From MS024-2A sp965656215 (GTDB lineage: Bacteria > Bacteroidota > Bacteroidia > Flavobacteriales > Flavobacteriaceae): 64,000 bases of DNA. The stretch is from the NCBI GenBank assembly GCA_965656215.1, contig CBFHJD010000002.1, forward strand, positions 31,577-95,576, written 5' to 3'. Under the pieces are notes generated by a model. It was given only the letters and a program-made list of their open reading frames with translations, ran no database searches and was not told the origin of the DNA. Positions 26,843-34,769 of the stretch are shown in pieces; within the stretch, counting starts at the first letter, position 1, and each line of letters starts with the position of its first letter. The position numbers were made by a program, and so were the translations under genes.

Positions 26843-29479
26843 TTACCTTCTGTTGGGTTCACTTTGTTTTTCGTATTTGATATCACTTAATAAACCGGAT
26901 TTAATTCCGATAAAGAAATTCCATGAAGCTCTTTCACTAAAAGGCACCCAACTAAAATTAAGTCTCCAGCTATTAAGGTCTCTGTTAAATCGAAGTTGGG
27001 TATAAGTAAACCCTTTACCTTTAAAGTCATATCCTGAAGACATACCAACCTTCCATTTTGGAGTTAAATCCACATTACCCGAAAACATCAATGAATTATT
27101 GCTGAAATCTCGCTGACCTGTAGAGTTTACATAAGTCAGTGAATAGGCGAGCTTTATGTCCCAGGGTATTTTTGAACGATAACTGGGGTAGGTAGGGGTA
27201 GGCCCACTGTTTTCGTCATCTGTCATCCGCCTGTCGGTAAAATCTTCTGCGCGTCCAAATAAGTCATCTTCTCTTCCTCCACTAGATGTTGATTCGCGCT
27301 GGGTTCGTTCGTTTTGATCCTCCTCATCCTGATCCCTTCCATCACCTTTAAGTTGACTACTTGAAAATGAATAATTCATATTTACATTAGCACTAGTCAT
27401 TCTAAAAAGCCCGCCTCCATTAGTAATATGGTATTTATTGATTCGCACTTTGTTTTCATTTAGCGTGTAAGGATCAAACGTAGTTCCAAAATTTACAGAC
27501 ATCTTATTCTTTAAAAAGCTAAAGCCAGAACTCAATCTCATTGGACTCCAGCGAAGTGAATCTGCTGCAAAATTGTGAGAGGTAGAAATATTTAGGTTGT
27601 TCAATAACACTATTTTTTTGGGGCCTGTAGCTGTAGAATCATTGTCTCTAACTTTGGCTTCAAAGTTATTTCCTAAGGAAATCCCCATACTATTGGATAA
27701 TGACTTGGAAGGTGCCCCAAAAAGACTATTTTGATATCGTGTATATTCAGCTGAATTTCCTTCAGCATCGACAATGTAAGTGTCGTAATATTTTTCAAAA
27801 CTCGGTCTATTTGTATAGCTTATAGAAGGTCTAATTGTATGGCGGATGGTCTGAATTTTCTTGTTTTCACCAAAATTAAAAGTTCCATAAATTGTTGTAC
27901 CCAATGATGCACTTAGGTTGTATTGTCTGAACGTTCCAATTTTATTAATGGTATCCTTAACAGCTACTCCTAATTCAGGATTATAATCAGAAAAACGAAC
28001 GGTGTTTTGTGTCCATACTTCTTCATAATTTGCACTGGTTGACATGCTGAGGTATTTAAAAATTTTAAAGTTTGTGCTCAATGGAATGCTGTGTTTCATC
28101 CCTGTTTTGGCATTGTCAAACATATTGGGGCCAAAAAGAGCATCTTCCGTAGTGATAATTCTGTTTTCTGCCCGACTGGTATATTGAAAATTGATATTTT
28201 GAAAGAAACCTTTTTTTGTTCCTACTTTGGGTGCAAAGGGGTAAATCCGTTCCATATTGGCTTGAAACGTAGGTAGGGTTAGATTCACAGATTTTGATTG
28301 AGAATTCTGTGACATAGCCGTAGTCAATGAAATATTTACTCGTGGATATTCTGGAAACGTTTTTGAGTATGATATGGACGAACTCAAATTGTTATTAAGA
28401 AAGTTCGGTGAATTTAGTTGATTAACGGACTGCCTATAATAGTCACTACTACCAAAATTAACAGAAGCTGAAAACGTTGAGTTGGGACTCGATTTAGCGT
28501 CTTTACTGTGGTTCCAGCGAACATTGAACACCGTCGATTTAGAATAATTAGGTAAACCACGTTCTTCATTAATTAAATTTTCATACCTAAAGCTAAACGT
28601 TCCACGGTATTTGTAGCGTACGTTGTATTGGGTGTCTCCCCGAAATCCATAACTTCCATTCGTATAATAGTCCGCAATTAAAGTAAAGTCAAAATAATCA
28701 GAAAGGGCTAGATAATACCCCCCATTTTGAACATAAAAACCTCTTAAGTTACTTTCTCCAATGGACGGAATGATGAAGCCTGATTCTTTACTTTGCGAAG
28801 ATGGAAAGTAGGCAAACGGCACCCCAACAGGGGTTGGTACATCAGCAATAAACATATTAGTAATTCCCGAAATAATTTTACCACCAGGTATAATTTTCCC
28901 TTTTCTTACCTTGAAATAATAGTCAATACCTTCATCTTCTCCACCAACTAATTTTCCAGCAGTACTCACTCTTGCGTCTTTTATGAAATAGACAGAATCG
29001 TTTTGTTTTTTGGTCAGGGCAGCAAAAATATCCATTCCATTTTGCCCTGATTTAGAATTCCATATTAGTGCCTTCTGAGTATCAAAATTAAACCGGATGG
29101 AGTCTGGATTAACTTCATTACTACCTTGTTTAAAAAAAGGATATTGGACAAGGGTAGAGTCAAGTTCTATTCTTCCTGCATTGACTTCATTAGTTTTGTA
29201 ATCTAGAATGATAATCCCAGCACGCAGTTCAATATCTTGGTAATACAGCTCTGCTTCGTTATAAAGGATTAGCTTATTATTTTTTCTATCGATTTGGACA
29301 CAATCCTTTGCGGTATATTTTACTTCTGCAAGAAGCAGAGGTTTTTTATTAACTGGTTTTGAAATACTATCAATTAAAACTTCATTGGATAATGTATCTG
29401 AAGCAGTGGTTTGAGCCTGTGTGATTCCAATCCCTATGAAAAAGAGAAAATTTGCTATATGATAAAACTTTGATTGCAA
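26843..29479 (-). CDS. lptD: LPS-assembly outer-membrane protein LptD
   Basis: Inserts lipopolysaccharide into the outer leaflet of the outer membrane. The 878-residue protein has a signal peptide (FLFFIGIGITQAQ), a periplasmic OstA/LptA-like jellyroll at about 50-200 (KLILYNEAELYYQDIELRAG), then a beta-barrel with the recognisable GGKIISGITNMFIADVPTPV and PFAYFPSSQSKESGFIIP wording. I find only one cysteine, near residue 59, so the two disulfides that activate E. coli LptD cannot form. A long charged, low-complexity loop rich in Asp, Glu, Arg and Ser (about 720-775) interrupts the late barrel. The gene is divergent from the amidase gene. Confidence 0.85.
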   Translation of the reverse strand: MQSKFYHIANFLFFIGIGITQAQTTASDTLSNEVLIDSISKPVNKKPLLLAEVKYTAKDCVQIDRKNNKLILYNEAELYYQDIELRAGIIILDYKTNEVNAGRIELDSTLVQYPFFKQGSNEVNPDSIRFNFDTQKALIWNSKSGQNGMDIFAALTKKQNDSVYFIKDARVSTAGKLVGGEDEGIDYYFKVRKGKIIPGGKIISGITNMFIADVPTPVGVPFAYFPSSQSKESGFIIPSIGESNLRGFYVQNGGYYLALSDYFDFTLIADYYTNGSYGFRGDTQYNVRYKYRGTFSFRYENLINEERGLPNYSKSTVFNVRWNHSKDAKSSPNSTFSASVNFGSSDYYRQSVNQLNSPNFLNNNLSSSISYSKTFPEYPRVNISLTTAMSQNSQSKSVNLTLPTFQANMERIYPFAPKVGTKKGFFQNINFQYTSRAENRIITTEDALFGPNMFDNAKTGMKHSIPLSTNFKIFKYLSMSTSANYEEVWTQNTVRFSDYNPELGVAVKDTINKIGTFRQYNLSASLGTTIYGTFNFGENKKIQTIRHTIRPSISYTNRPSFEKYYDTYIVDAEGNSAEYTRYQNSLFGAPSKSLSNSMGISLGNNFEAKVRDNDSTATGPKKIVLLNNLNISTSHNFAADSLRWSPMRLSSGFSFLKNKMSVNFGTTFDPYTLNENKVRINKYHITNGGGLFRMTSANVNMNYSFSSSQLKGDGRDQDEEDQNERTQRESTSSGGREDDLFGRAEDFTDRRMTDDENSGPTPTYPSYRSKIPWDIKLAYSLTYVNSTGQRDFSNNSLMFSGNVDLTPKWKVGMSSGYDFKGKGFTYTQLRFNRDLNSWRLNFSWVPFSERASWNFFIGIKSGLLSDIKYEKQSEPNRR

Positions 29480-29499
29480 ACTGATAAGCCCTAAATTTG
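29469..29499 (+). promoter_or_regulatory. Bacteroidota-type promoter of the amidase gene
   Basis: TTTG (29469-29472) and TAAATTTG (29492-29499) are separated by 19 bases, an excellent match to the Bacteroidota -33/-7 arrangement. It reads toward the amidase gene and overlaps the first codons of divergent lptD. Confidence 0.6.
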
Positions 29500-29590
29500 T
29501 TGTGCTTGGTTCAAACGACCAAAATTAATGATAATTTTAAGGATGTATCAAGATTTTTTATCTAATTCTACGTTTCAAAAAGTGTTTAAA

Positions 29591-30694
29591 ATGAGAAACT
29601 TTCTTCTTTTTTTATCTTGGGCCTTTTTAATCTCGACACTAACGGGCTTAACAGTAGAAATTCAAGCTCAAGAGAAACCATTTGTTGTGGTATTGGATGC
29701 AGGGCATGGAGGACATGATTCTGGAAATAGAGGGAATGGATATTTTGAAAAAAAAATAGCTCTAAATATTGCCCTTAAAATTGGTGCTCAACTTGAAAAA
29801 GACCCTGGGATTAAAGTGATTTATACACGCAAAAAAGATGTTTTTGTTGATTTGATAGTGCGCGCAGAGATTGCTAATAAAGCTGACGCTGATCTTTTTG
29901 TGTCTATTCATTGTGATGCCTTTACATCTTCCCAGGCCTTTGGGGCAGGTACCTTTGTACTTGGACTTCATGAGAATGAACGAAATTTTAAAGTTGCTCA
30001 AAAAGAAAATTCAGTAATCTTTCTTGAAGAAAATTACGAACAGAAATACGATGGTTTCAATCCCAATGATCCTCAATCAGTAATCAGTCTGATTTTAATG
30101 CAGGAAACCTATTTAGATCAAAGCATAGCAGCGGCAAGCTCCATTCAAAGCAGTTTTGTCAATAATTTACAACGCAAGGACCGGACTGTAAAACAAGCTG
30201 GTTTTGTGGTCTTAAAATACACCTACATGCCAAGTGTCCTTGTGGAAACAGGATTCTTAACCAACAGTTCTGAGGGAGCGTTTTTAAATTCTTCCAAAGG
30301 ACAGAATCAAATGGCAACTGCGATTTCAAAAGCAATAAAAAACTATAAGAATCAGCGAGAAGCGGGAGTTCAAAATCAAGTTATTGCTCAGGTCAACCCA
30401 GATCCTGTTAGTCAAAGTCCTCAAAACACTTTAGACTTTGTTTTCAAAGTTCAAATTGCAGCAAGTAAAAATCGAATCTCGACCAAGCCTTATAATTTTA
30501 ATGGATTGTCACCAATCAGTAGAGAGAAAAACGGTGAACTCTATCGTTATTTTTACCAAAGCACTCTCAATTATGAAACGGCCAAGGATTATTTAAAAAC
30601 TGCAAAAAGGAAGGGATATTCAAATGCATTTTTAGTTGCCTTTGATGGTGATAAAAAAATAACAATTAGTGAGGCACTACAACGCTTAAAATGA
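29591..30694 (+). CDS. N-acetylmuramoyl-L-alanine amidase
   Basis: A zinc amidase (Amidase_3) that cleaves the glycan-peptide bond of peptidoglycan. I start it at the ATG of 29591, which gives a clean signal peptide (MRNFLLFLSWAFLISTLTG). An upstream in-frame ATG at 29528 would add 21 residues before it. The metal ligands are in VLDAGHGGHDSGN and the following glutamate YFEKKIALNI, in FVSIHCDAF and in PSVLVETGFLTN. A C-terminal region at about 280-360 (VFKVQIAASKNRI ... YETAKDYLKTAKRKGYSNAF) resembles a SPOR domain, which binds denuded septal glycan, so a role in cell separation is likely. Confidence 0.9.
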   Translation: MRNFLLFLSWAFLISTLTGLTVEIQAQEKPFVVVLDAGHGGHDSGNRGNGYFEKKIALNIALKIGAQLEKDPGIKVIYTRKKDVFVDLIVRAEIANKADADLFVSIHCDAFTSSQAFGAGTFVLGLHENERNFKVAQKENSVIFLEENYEQKYDGFNPNDPQSVISLILMQETYLDQSIAAASSIQSSFVNNLQRKDRTVKQAGFVVLKYTYMPSVLVETGFLTNSSEGAFLNSSKGQNQMATAISKAIKNYKNQREAGVQNQVIAQVNPDPVSQSPQNTLDFVFKVQIAASKNRISTKPYNFNGLSPISREKNGELYRYFYQSTLNYETAKDYLKTAKRKGYSNAFLVAFDGDKKITISEALQRLK

Positions 30695-30747
30695 TGCTCT
30701 TCTGAAAATAATTCATAAATTTGGCATGCATCCTAAAACACAACATA

Positions 30748-31686
30748 TTGAAAATATCACGTGAATTAAAGACTGGAATTCTTATCCTCAGTTGTATTGC
30801 TATTTTTATTTTTGGATTTAGTTACCTTAAAGGTTCTTCACTGCTTGACAATAGTAAAATCGTTTCAGCCTTATACAGTGACGTTGAAGGCCTAGTTAAT
30901 GGGGCTAATGTTACTATAAATGGAATGAATGTAGGGAAGGTAAAAACCATTGATTTTGACGAAAATTATGAAAAAATAAAGGTAACCTTCAGCCTCCGTA
31001 ATGATCTTACTTTTTCAAGCCAAAGTAAAGCACAATTGTATGAAGCCGGTCTAATTGGTGGAAAAGCGATTGCGATATTACCTGTATATGAACAAGGAAA
31101 TATTGTAAAAAATGGAGATGTTTTACCTTCGGATGTTAAACCAGGTCTCACAGAGTTAGTGAACCAACAAATCGCTCCCTTACAAGATAAAATTGAGGGG
31201 CTTTTAACTTCAGCTGATTCTTTATTTGCTGGGGCGAGTAATGTCATGAATTTTGAGACCCAAAACAATTTAAAATTAGCTTTGGAAGGTCTTTCAAAGA
31301 GCGTTGTTAATGTAGCAAAGCTTACCGAGAACATGAATAAGGTAGTAGCTCAAAACGAAAAGAATTTTAAGGGAACGATGGAACATTTGGAAAATACATC
31401 CAAAAATTTAAGTCAATTAACAGATTCTTTAAATCAAATGCCATTGAATGCAACAATCAAAAATTTTGAGCAAACATCTGCTGACTTAAAATCAATAATC
31501 TCACGTTTAGAGTCTGGAGACGGTACGGCAGGAAAGCTGCTTAACGATGAGGCACTTTACAACACCCTATTGGGCTCCTCTGAGGCGTTAGAAGCCTTGC
31601 TAAATGATTTAAAAGCAAATCCCAAGAATTACGTTCACTTCTCTCTTTTTGGAAGGAAAGCAAATACCACTCGTATAAAAGAATAA
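30748..31686 (+). CDS. MCE/MlaD family lipid-transport protein
   Basis: A protein of about 312 residues with one N-terminal membrane anchor (ELKTGILILSCIAIFIFGF) followed by an MCE domain at about 30-120 (GLVNGANVTINGMNVGKV, LYEAGLIGGKAIAIL). The C-terminal half is a long helical, coiled-coil-like region. MCE proteins ferry phospholipids or hydrophobic compounds between the membranes, usually with an ABC permease and ATPase. Those partners are not adjacent here. The start is uncertain: a TTG at 30748 gives the standard N-terminus LKISRELKTGIL, while an earlier TTG at 30721 would add nine unusual residues. The location beside lptD and the amidase gene suits an envelope role. Confidence 0.82.
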   Translation: MKISRELKTGILILSCIAIFIFGFSYLKGSSLLDNSKIVSALYSDVEGLVNGANVTINGMNVGKVKTIDFDENYEKIKVTFSLRNDLTFSSQSKAQLYEAGLIGGKAIAILPVYEQGNIVKNGDVLPSDVKPGLTELVNQQIAPLQDKIEGLLTSADSLFAGASNVMNFETQNNLKLALEGLSKSVVNVAKLTENMNKVVAQNEKNFKGTMEHLENTSKNLSQLTDSLNQMPLNATIKNFEQTSADLKSIISRLESGDGTAGKLLNDEALYNTLLGSSEALEALLNDLKANPKNYVHFSLFGRKANTTRIKE

Positions 31687-31691
31687 TAATT

Positions 31692-33008
31692 ATGGGCTAT
31701 TTGCCAAACTTTATTTTTTTGATTTTACTTGTTTTTGGAGGTGGTATTTTTACTCAAAATATTTTGCGTATAAAGCGGAATATTTTTTTGGGGAAAAAGA
31801 CGGATCGCACCGATAAAAAATCACAGCGATGGAGACATATGGCCCGTATTGCATTGGGGCAATCTAAAATGAGAACCAAACCTTTGGCAGGTTTTCTTCA
31901 TCTAATTGTTTATGTGGGTTTTGTATTGATCAATATTGAGCTTGTTGAAATAGTACTTGATGGCTTGCTTGGTAAACACAGACTTTTCGCTCCTCTTTTT
32001 GGTGGATTTTACAATATTCTAATCGGATCTTTTGAGGTTCTTGCGTTCTTAGTTTTAGCTGCAGTTGTTGTTTTTTGGACAAGACGAAATGTGACTAAAA
32101 TAAAACGTTTTTGGAAATCTGAAATGAAAGGTTGGCCGAAAAAGGATGCTGATTATATTTTATATTTTGAGGTGGTTCTCATGCTTTTATTTTTATCGAT
32201 GAATGCAACCGATTCCTTACTTCAACAGCAAGGTGTTGCAACTTACATTAAAGCGGGGAGTTTTCCTGTTTCACAATTTTTAATTCCCCTTTTTGATGGG
32301 TTAAGCGTGGAAACTTTAATCATACTCGAACGGAGTTTTTGGTGGGCTCATATAACAGGGATTTTAATCTTTCTAAATTATTTATACTATTCAAAACATT
32401 TACATATACTCCTGGCATTCCCTAATACCTTTTATGCCAATCTAGAATCTGAAGGGAAATTTGAGGTGGATGCGCATATTAAAAGTGAAGTCATGCTGAT
32501 GATGAATCCTGATCAATCAGTACCAGCGGTTCAAGAGAACGCTCCAGATAAATTTGGTGCAAGTGATATTTTTGACTTAAAATGGACTCAACTGATGAAT
32601 GCATACAGTTGTACAGAATGTGGAAGATGTACAGAAGTTTGCCCAGCGAATCAAACAGGAAAAAAATTGTCTCCTAGAAAGATCATGATGGATACTCGTG
32701 ATCGACTAGAGGAAGTAGGAAAAAATATCAATGTTAATAAAGGAGTCTTTCAAGACGATCAAAAACAGTTGTTAAATAACTATATTAGTCCGGAGGAGCT
32801 TTGGGCATGTACCACATGCAATGCTTGTGTAGATGCTTGTCCAATCGCAATCGACCCTCTTTCTATTATTATGGATATGAGACAATATTTGGTTATGGAG
32901 CAATCTGCGGCACCACAAGAACTCAATGCGATGATGGGCAATATAGAAAATAATGGCGCCCCATGGCCTTTTAGTAATCAAGATCGTTTGCAATGGGCAA
33001 GCGAATAA
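31692..33008 (+). CDS. Membrane-bound 4Fe-4S oxidoreductase subunit
   Basis: A 438-residue electron-transfer protein. The first 250 residues hold about five membrane helices of the NarI/HdrE type, with histidines suited to haem b (for example in GFLHLIVYVGFVLINIEL). The soluble C-terminus binds two 4Fe-4S clusters: C307, C310, C313, C317 in CTECGRCTEVCPA and C373, C376, C379, C383 in CTTCNACVDACPI. With the CCG-domain protein encoded two genes downstream it probably forms a membrane redox complex that passes electrons to or from the quinone pool. The donor is unknown, and ETF or lactate-type partners are possibilities from related clusters. Confidence 0.82.
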   Translation: MGYLPNFIFLILLVFGGGIFTQNILRIKRNIFLGKKTDRTDKKSQRWRHMARIALGQSKMRTKPLAGFLHLIVYVGFVLINIELVEIVLDGLLGKHRLFAPLFGGFYNILIGSFEVLAFLVLAAVVVFWTRRNVTKIKRFWKSEMKGWPKKDADYILYFEVVLMLLFLSMNATDSLLQQQGVATYIKAGSFPVSQFLIPLFDGLSVETLIILERSFWWAHITGILIFLNYLYYSKHLHILLAFPNTFYANLESEGKFEVDAHIKSEVMLMMNPDQSVPAVQENAPDKFGASDIFDLKWTQLMNAYSCTECGRCTEVCPANQTGKKLSPRKIMMDTRDRLEEVGKNINVNKGVFQDDQKQLLNNYISPEELWACTTCNACVDACPIAIDPLSIIMDMRQYLVMEQSAAPQELNAMMGNIENNGAPWPFSNQDRLQWASE

Positions 33009-33025
33009 TTTTTTAATTTAAATTT

Positions 33026-33475
33026 ATGGAACGAGAAGAAGCGGAAAGTTATTTACACAAAAAAGTTGAATCAGGGGAAATAGTGAGTCCTGTACTACCT
33101 GATGGGATAAAAAACTACCTTATAGACATTGATGGAACCATTTGTGACGATATTCCGAACGAGGAACCAGAACGAATGGCCACAGCTAAATTGTATCCCG
33201 ATGCTTTGGTTACGCTTAATAAATGGTTTGATGAGGGACATCTTATCTGTTTTTTCACTTCCAGAGTTGAAGCTCACCGTACTGTAACTGAAAATTGGCT
33301 AAGAAGTAACGGCTTTAAATACCACAGTTTATTGATGGGTAAACCCAGAGGAGGAAATTATCACTGGATAGATAATCACTTGGTAAAAGCGACCCGTTAC
33401 AATGGAAAATTTACAGATCTCATTGAGAAGGAAGTTACCATTGAAGTTTTTGATGACGGTCAATCAGAATCTTAA
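33026..33475 (+). CDS. HAD-superfamily phosphatase-like protein
   Basis: A 149-residue protein with the HAD motif I at YLIDIDGTICDD (nucleophile D34, acid/base D36) and motif II in FFTSRVEAHRTVT. KPRGGNYHWIDNHLVKA may carry the motif III/IV function. It has no cap domain, so it could act on a large or protein-bound phosphate. Relatives in flavobacteria are sometimes labelled phosphoheptose isomerase, which the sequence does not support. It is wedged between the two Fe-S protein genes with spacers of 17 and 3 bases, which implies co-expression, but no mechanism connects them. Confidence 0.7.
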   Translation: MEREEAESYLHKKVESGEIVSPVLPDGIKNYLIDIDGTICDDIPNEEPERMATAKLYPDALVTLNKWFDEGHLICFFTSRVEAHRTVTENWLRSNGFKYHSLLMGKPRGGNYHWIDNHLVKATRYNGKFTDLIEKEVTIEVFDDGQSES

Positions 33476-33478
33476 AAA

Positions 33479-34264
33479 ATGAAACTTAACGTTCCAACAT
33501 TGGCATCGCTAGAGGCAGAAGGTAAAAAAGCCGCTGTTGTTTTTTGGGTGGGTTGTGCAGGAAGTTTTGACGATCGAGCTAAAAAAATCACAAAGGCATT
33601 CGTTAAAATTTTGAATCACACCCAGACCTCTTTTGCAGTTCTTGGAACGGAGGAAAGTTGTTCTGGTGATCCAGCAAAAAGAGCTGGAAATGAATTTTTA
33701 TTTCAAATGCAAGCTCTTCAAAACATAACGACATTGGATCGTTATGGAGTAACTAAAATTGTAACCACCTGCCCTCATTGCTTTAACACGCTGAAAAATG
33801 AATACCCTGAGTTAGGAGGACATTATAAAGTAATGCATCACACCCAATTTTTGAAAAGCCTTATCAAAGAAGGGAGTCTCAAAGTTGAGGGTGGAATGTA
33901 TAAAGGAAAGCGAATTACATTTCATGATCCGTGCTATTTAGGAAGAGCAAATAAAATTTTTGAAGCTCCTCGTTCCTTGATCAAAAAGTTGGATGCCGAG
34001 TTGGTCGAAATGAAATCATGCAAAACAAAAGGACTATGTTGTGGTGCTGGAGGAGCGCAAATGTTCAAGGATGCAGAGCCTGGAAATAAAGAAGTTAATA
34101 TTGAAAGAACGGAGCAAGCACTTGACACTAAGCCGAATATTATTGCTGCTGCATGTCCTTTTTGCAACACCATGATGACTGATGGAATCAAAAACAAAAA
34201 GAAAGAAGATACAGTCAAAATTATGGATATAGCAGAGCTTATTGCAAATGCAAATAATTTATAA
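33479..34264 (+). CDS. CCG-domain Fe-S protein (HdrB/GlcF-like)
   Basis: A 261-residue soluble protein with two cysteine-rich CCG domains as in heterodisulfide reductase HdrB, GlcF and LutA. The first has FWVGCAGSFDDRA, EESCSGDPAKRAG and VTTCPHCFNTLKNEYP. The second has TFHDPCYLGRAN, LCCGAGGAQMF and AAACPFCNTMMTDG. These cysteines can hold a noncubane or 4Fe-4S cluster at a two-electron active site. Together with the membrane Fe-S protein two genes upstream it looks like the catalytic or acceptor half of a quinone-linked oxidoreductase. The substrate cannot be deduced. Confidence 0.82.
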   Translation: MKLNVPTLASLEAEGKKAAVVFWVGCAGSFDDRAKKITKAFVKILNHTQTSFAVLGTEESCSGDPAKRAGNEFLFQMQALQNITTLDRYGVTKIVTTCPHCFNTLKNEYPELGGHYKVMHHTQFLKSLIKEGSLKVEGGMYKGKRITFHDPCYLGRANKIFEAPRSLIKKLDAELVEMKSCKTKGLCCGAGGAQMFKDAEPGNKEVNIERTEQALDTKPNIIAAACPFCNTMMTDGIKNKKKEDTVKIMDIAELIANANNL

Positions 34265-34267
34265 CCA

Positions 34268-34750
34268 ATGATTGTCCCATTTGAAAAATTAACTCCAGAG
34301 TCTAGAGTTTGGATTTATCCATCTAATCGACCTTTTCGTGAAGGTGAAATTGAGCCTCTTAAAGAAGCTTTGACTGCTTTTCTTTCAGGATGGACAGCAC
34401 ATAATCAAGAACTAGAGGCTAGTTTTGACTTGCCTTATAACCGTTTTATAATCCTAGGTTTAAACCAAGAAAAAACACATGCCAGTGGTTGTTCCATTGA
34501 TGCATCGGTTCATTTTATTCAGAAACTTGAGCAACAGTTGGACTTAGTACTTCTTGATAAAATGAACGTGACCTTTAAGCAAGGAGATTATTTATCACAC
34601 AAAAGTTTAGAGGATTTCAAAAAAATGGCAAAAGAAAAAGCCATAAATAAATCGACAATTGTTTTTAACAACCTGGTTGACACAGTAGAGGCTTATCAAA
34701 ATTTTTGGGAAGTTCCAGCTGAAGAGAGCTGGCATAGTCGCTTTTTTTAA
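34268..34750 (+). CDS. Conserved hypothetical protein, 160 residues
   Basis: A soluble protein starting 3 bases after the CCG-domain gene. Recognisable conserved wording includes SRVWIYPSNRPF, FLSGWTAHNQELEASF, RFIILGLNQE, SGCSIDASVHFIQKLE and VFNNLVDTVEAY. Homologues in Bacteroidota are often labelled ABC transporter ATPase, but there is no Walker A, Walker B or ABC signature here, so that label is wrong. I know of no characterised member. The tight coupling to the Fe-S genes hints at a role in the same process. Confidence 0.7.
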   Translation: MIVPFEKLTPESRVWIYPSNRPFREGEIEPLKEALTAFLSGWTAHNQELEASFDLPYNRFIILGLNQEKTHASGCSIDASVHFIQKLEQQLDLVLLDKMNVTFKQGDYLSHKSLEDFKKMAKEKAINKSTIVFNNLVDTVEAYQNFWEVPAEESWHSRFF

Positions 34751-34769
34751 TCATTAAAAGCCCAGTCAA

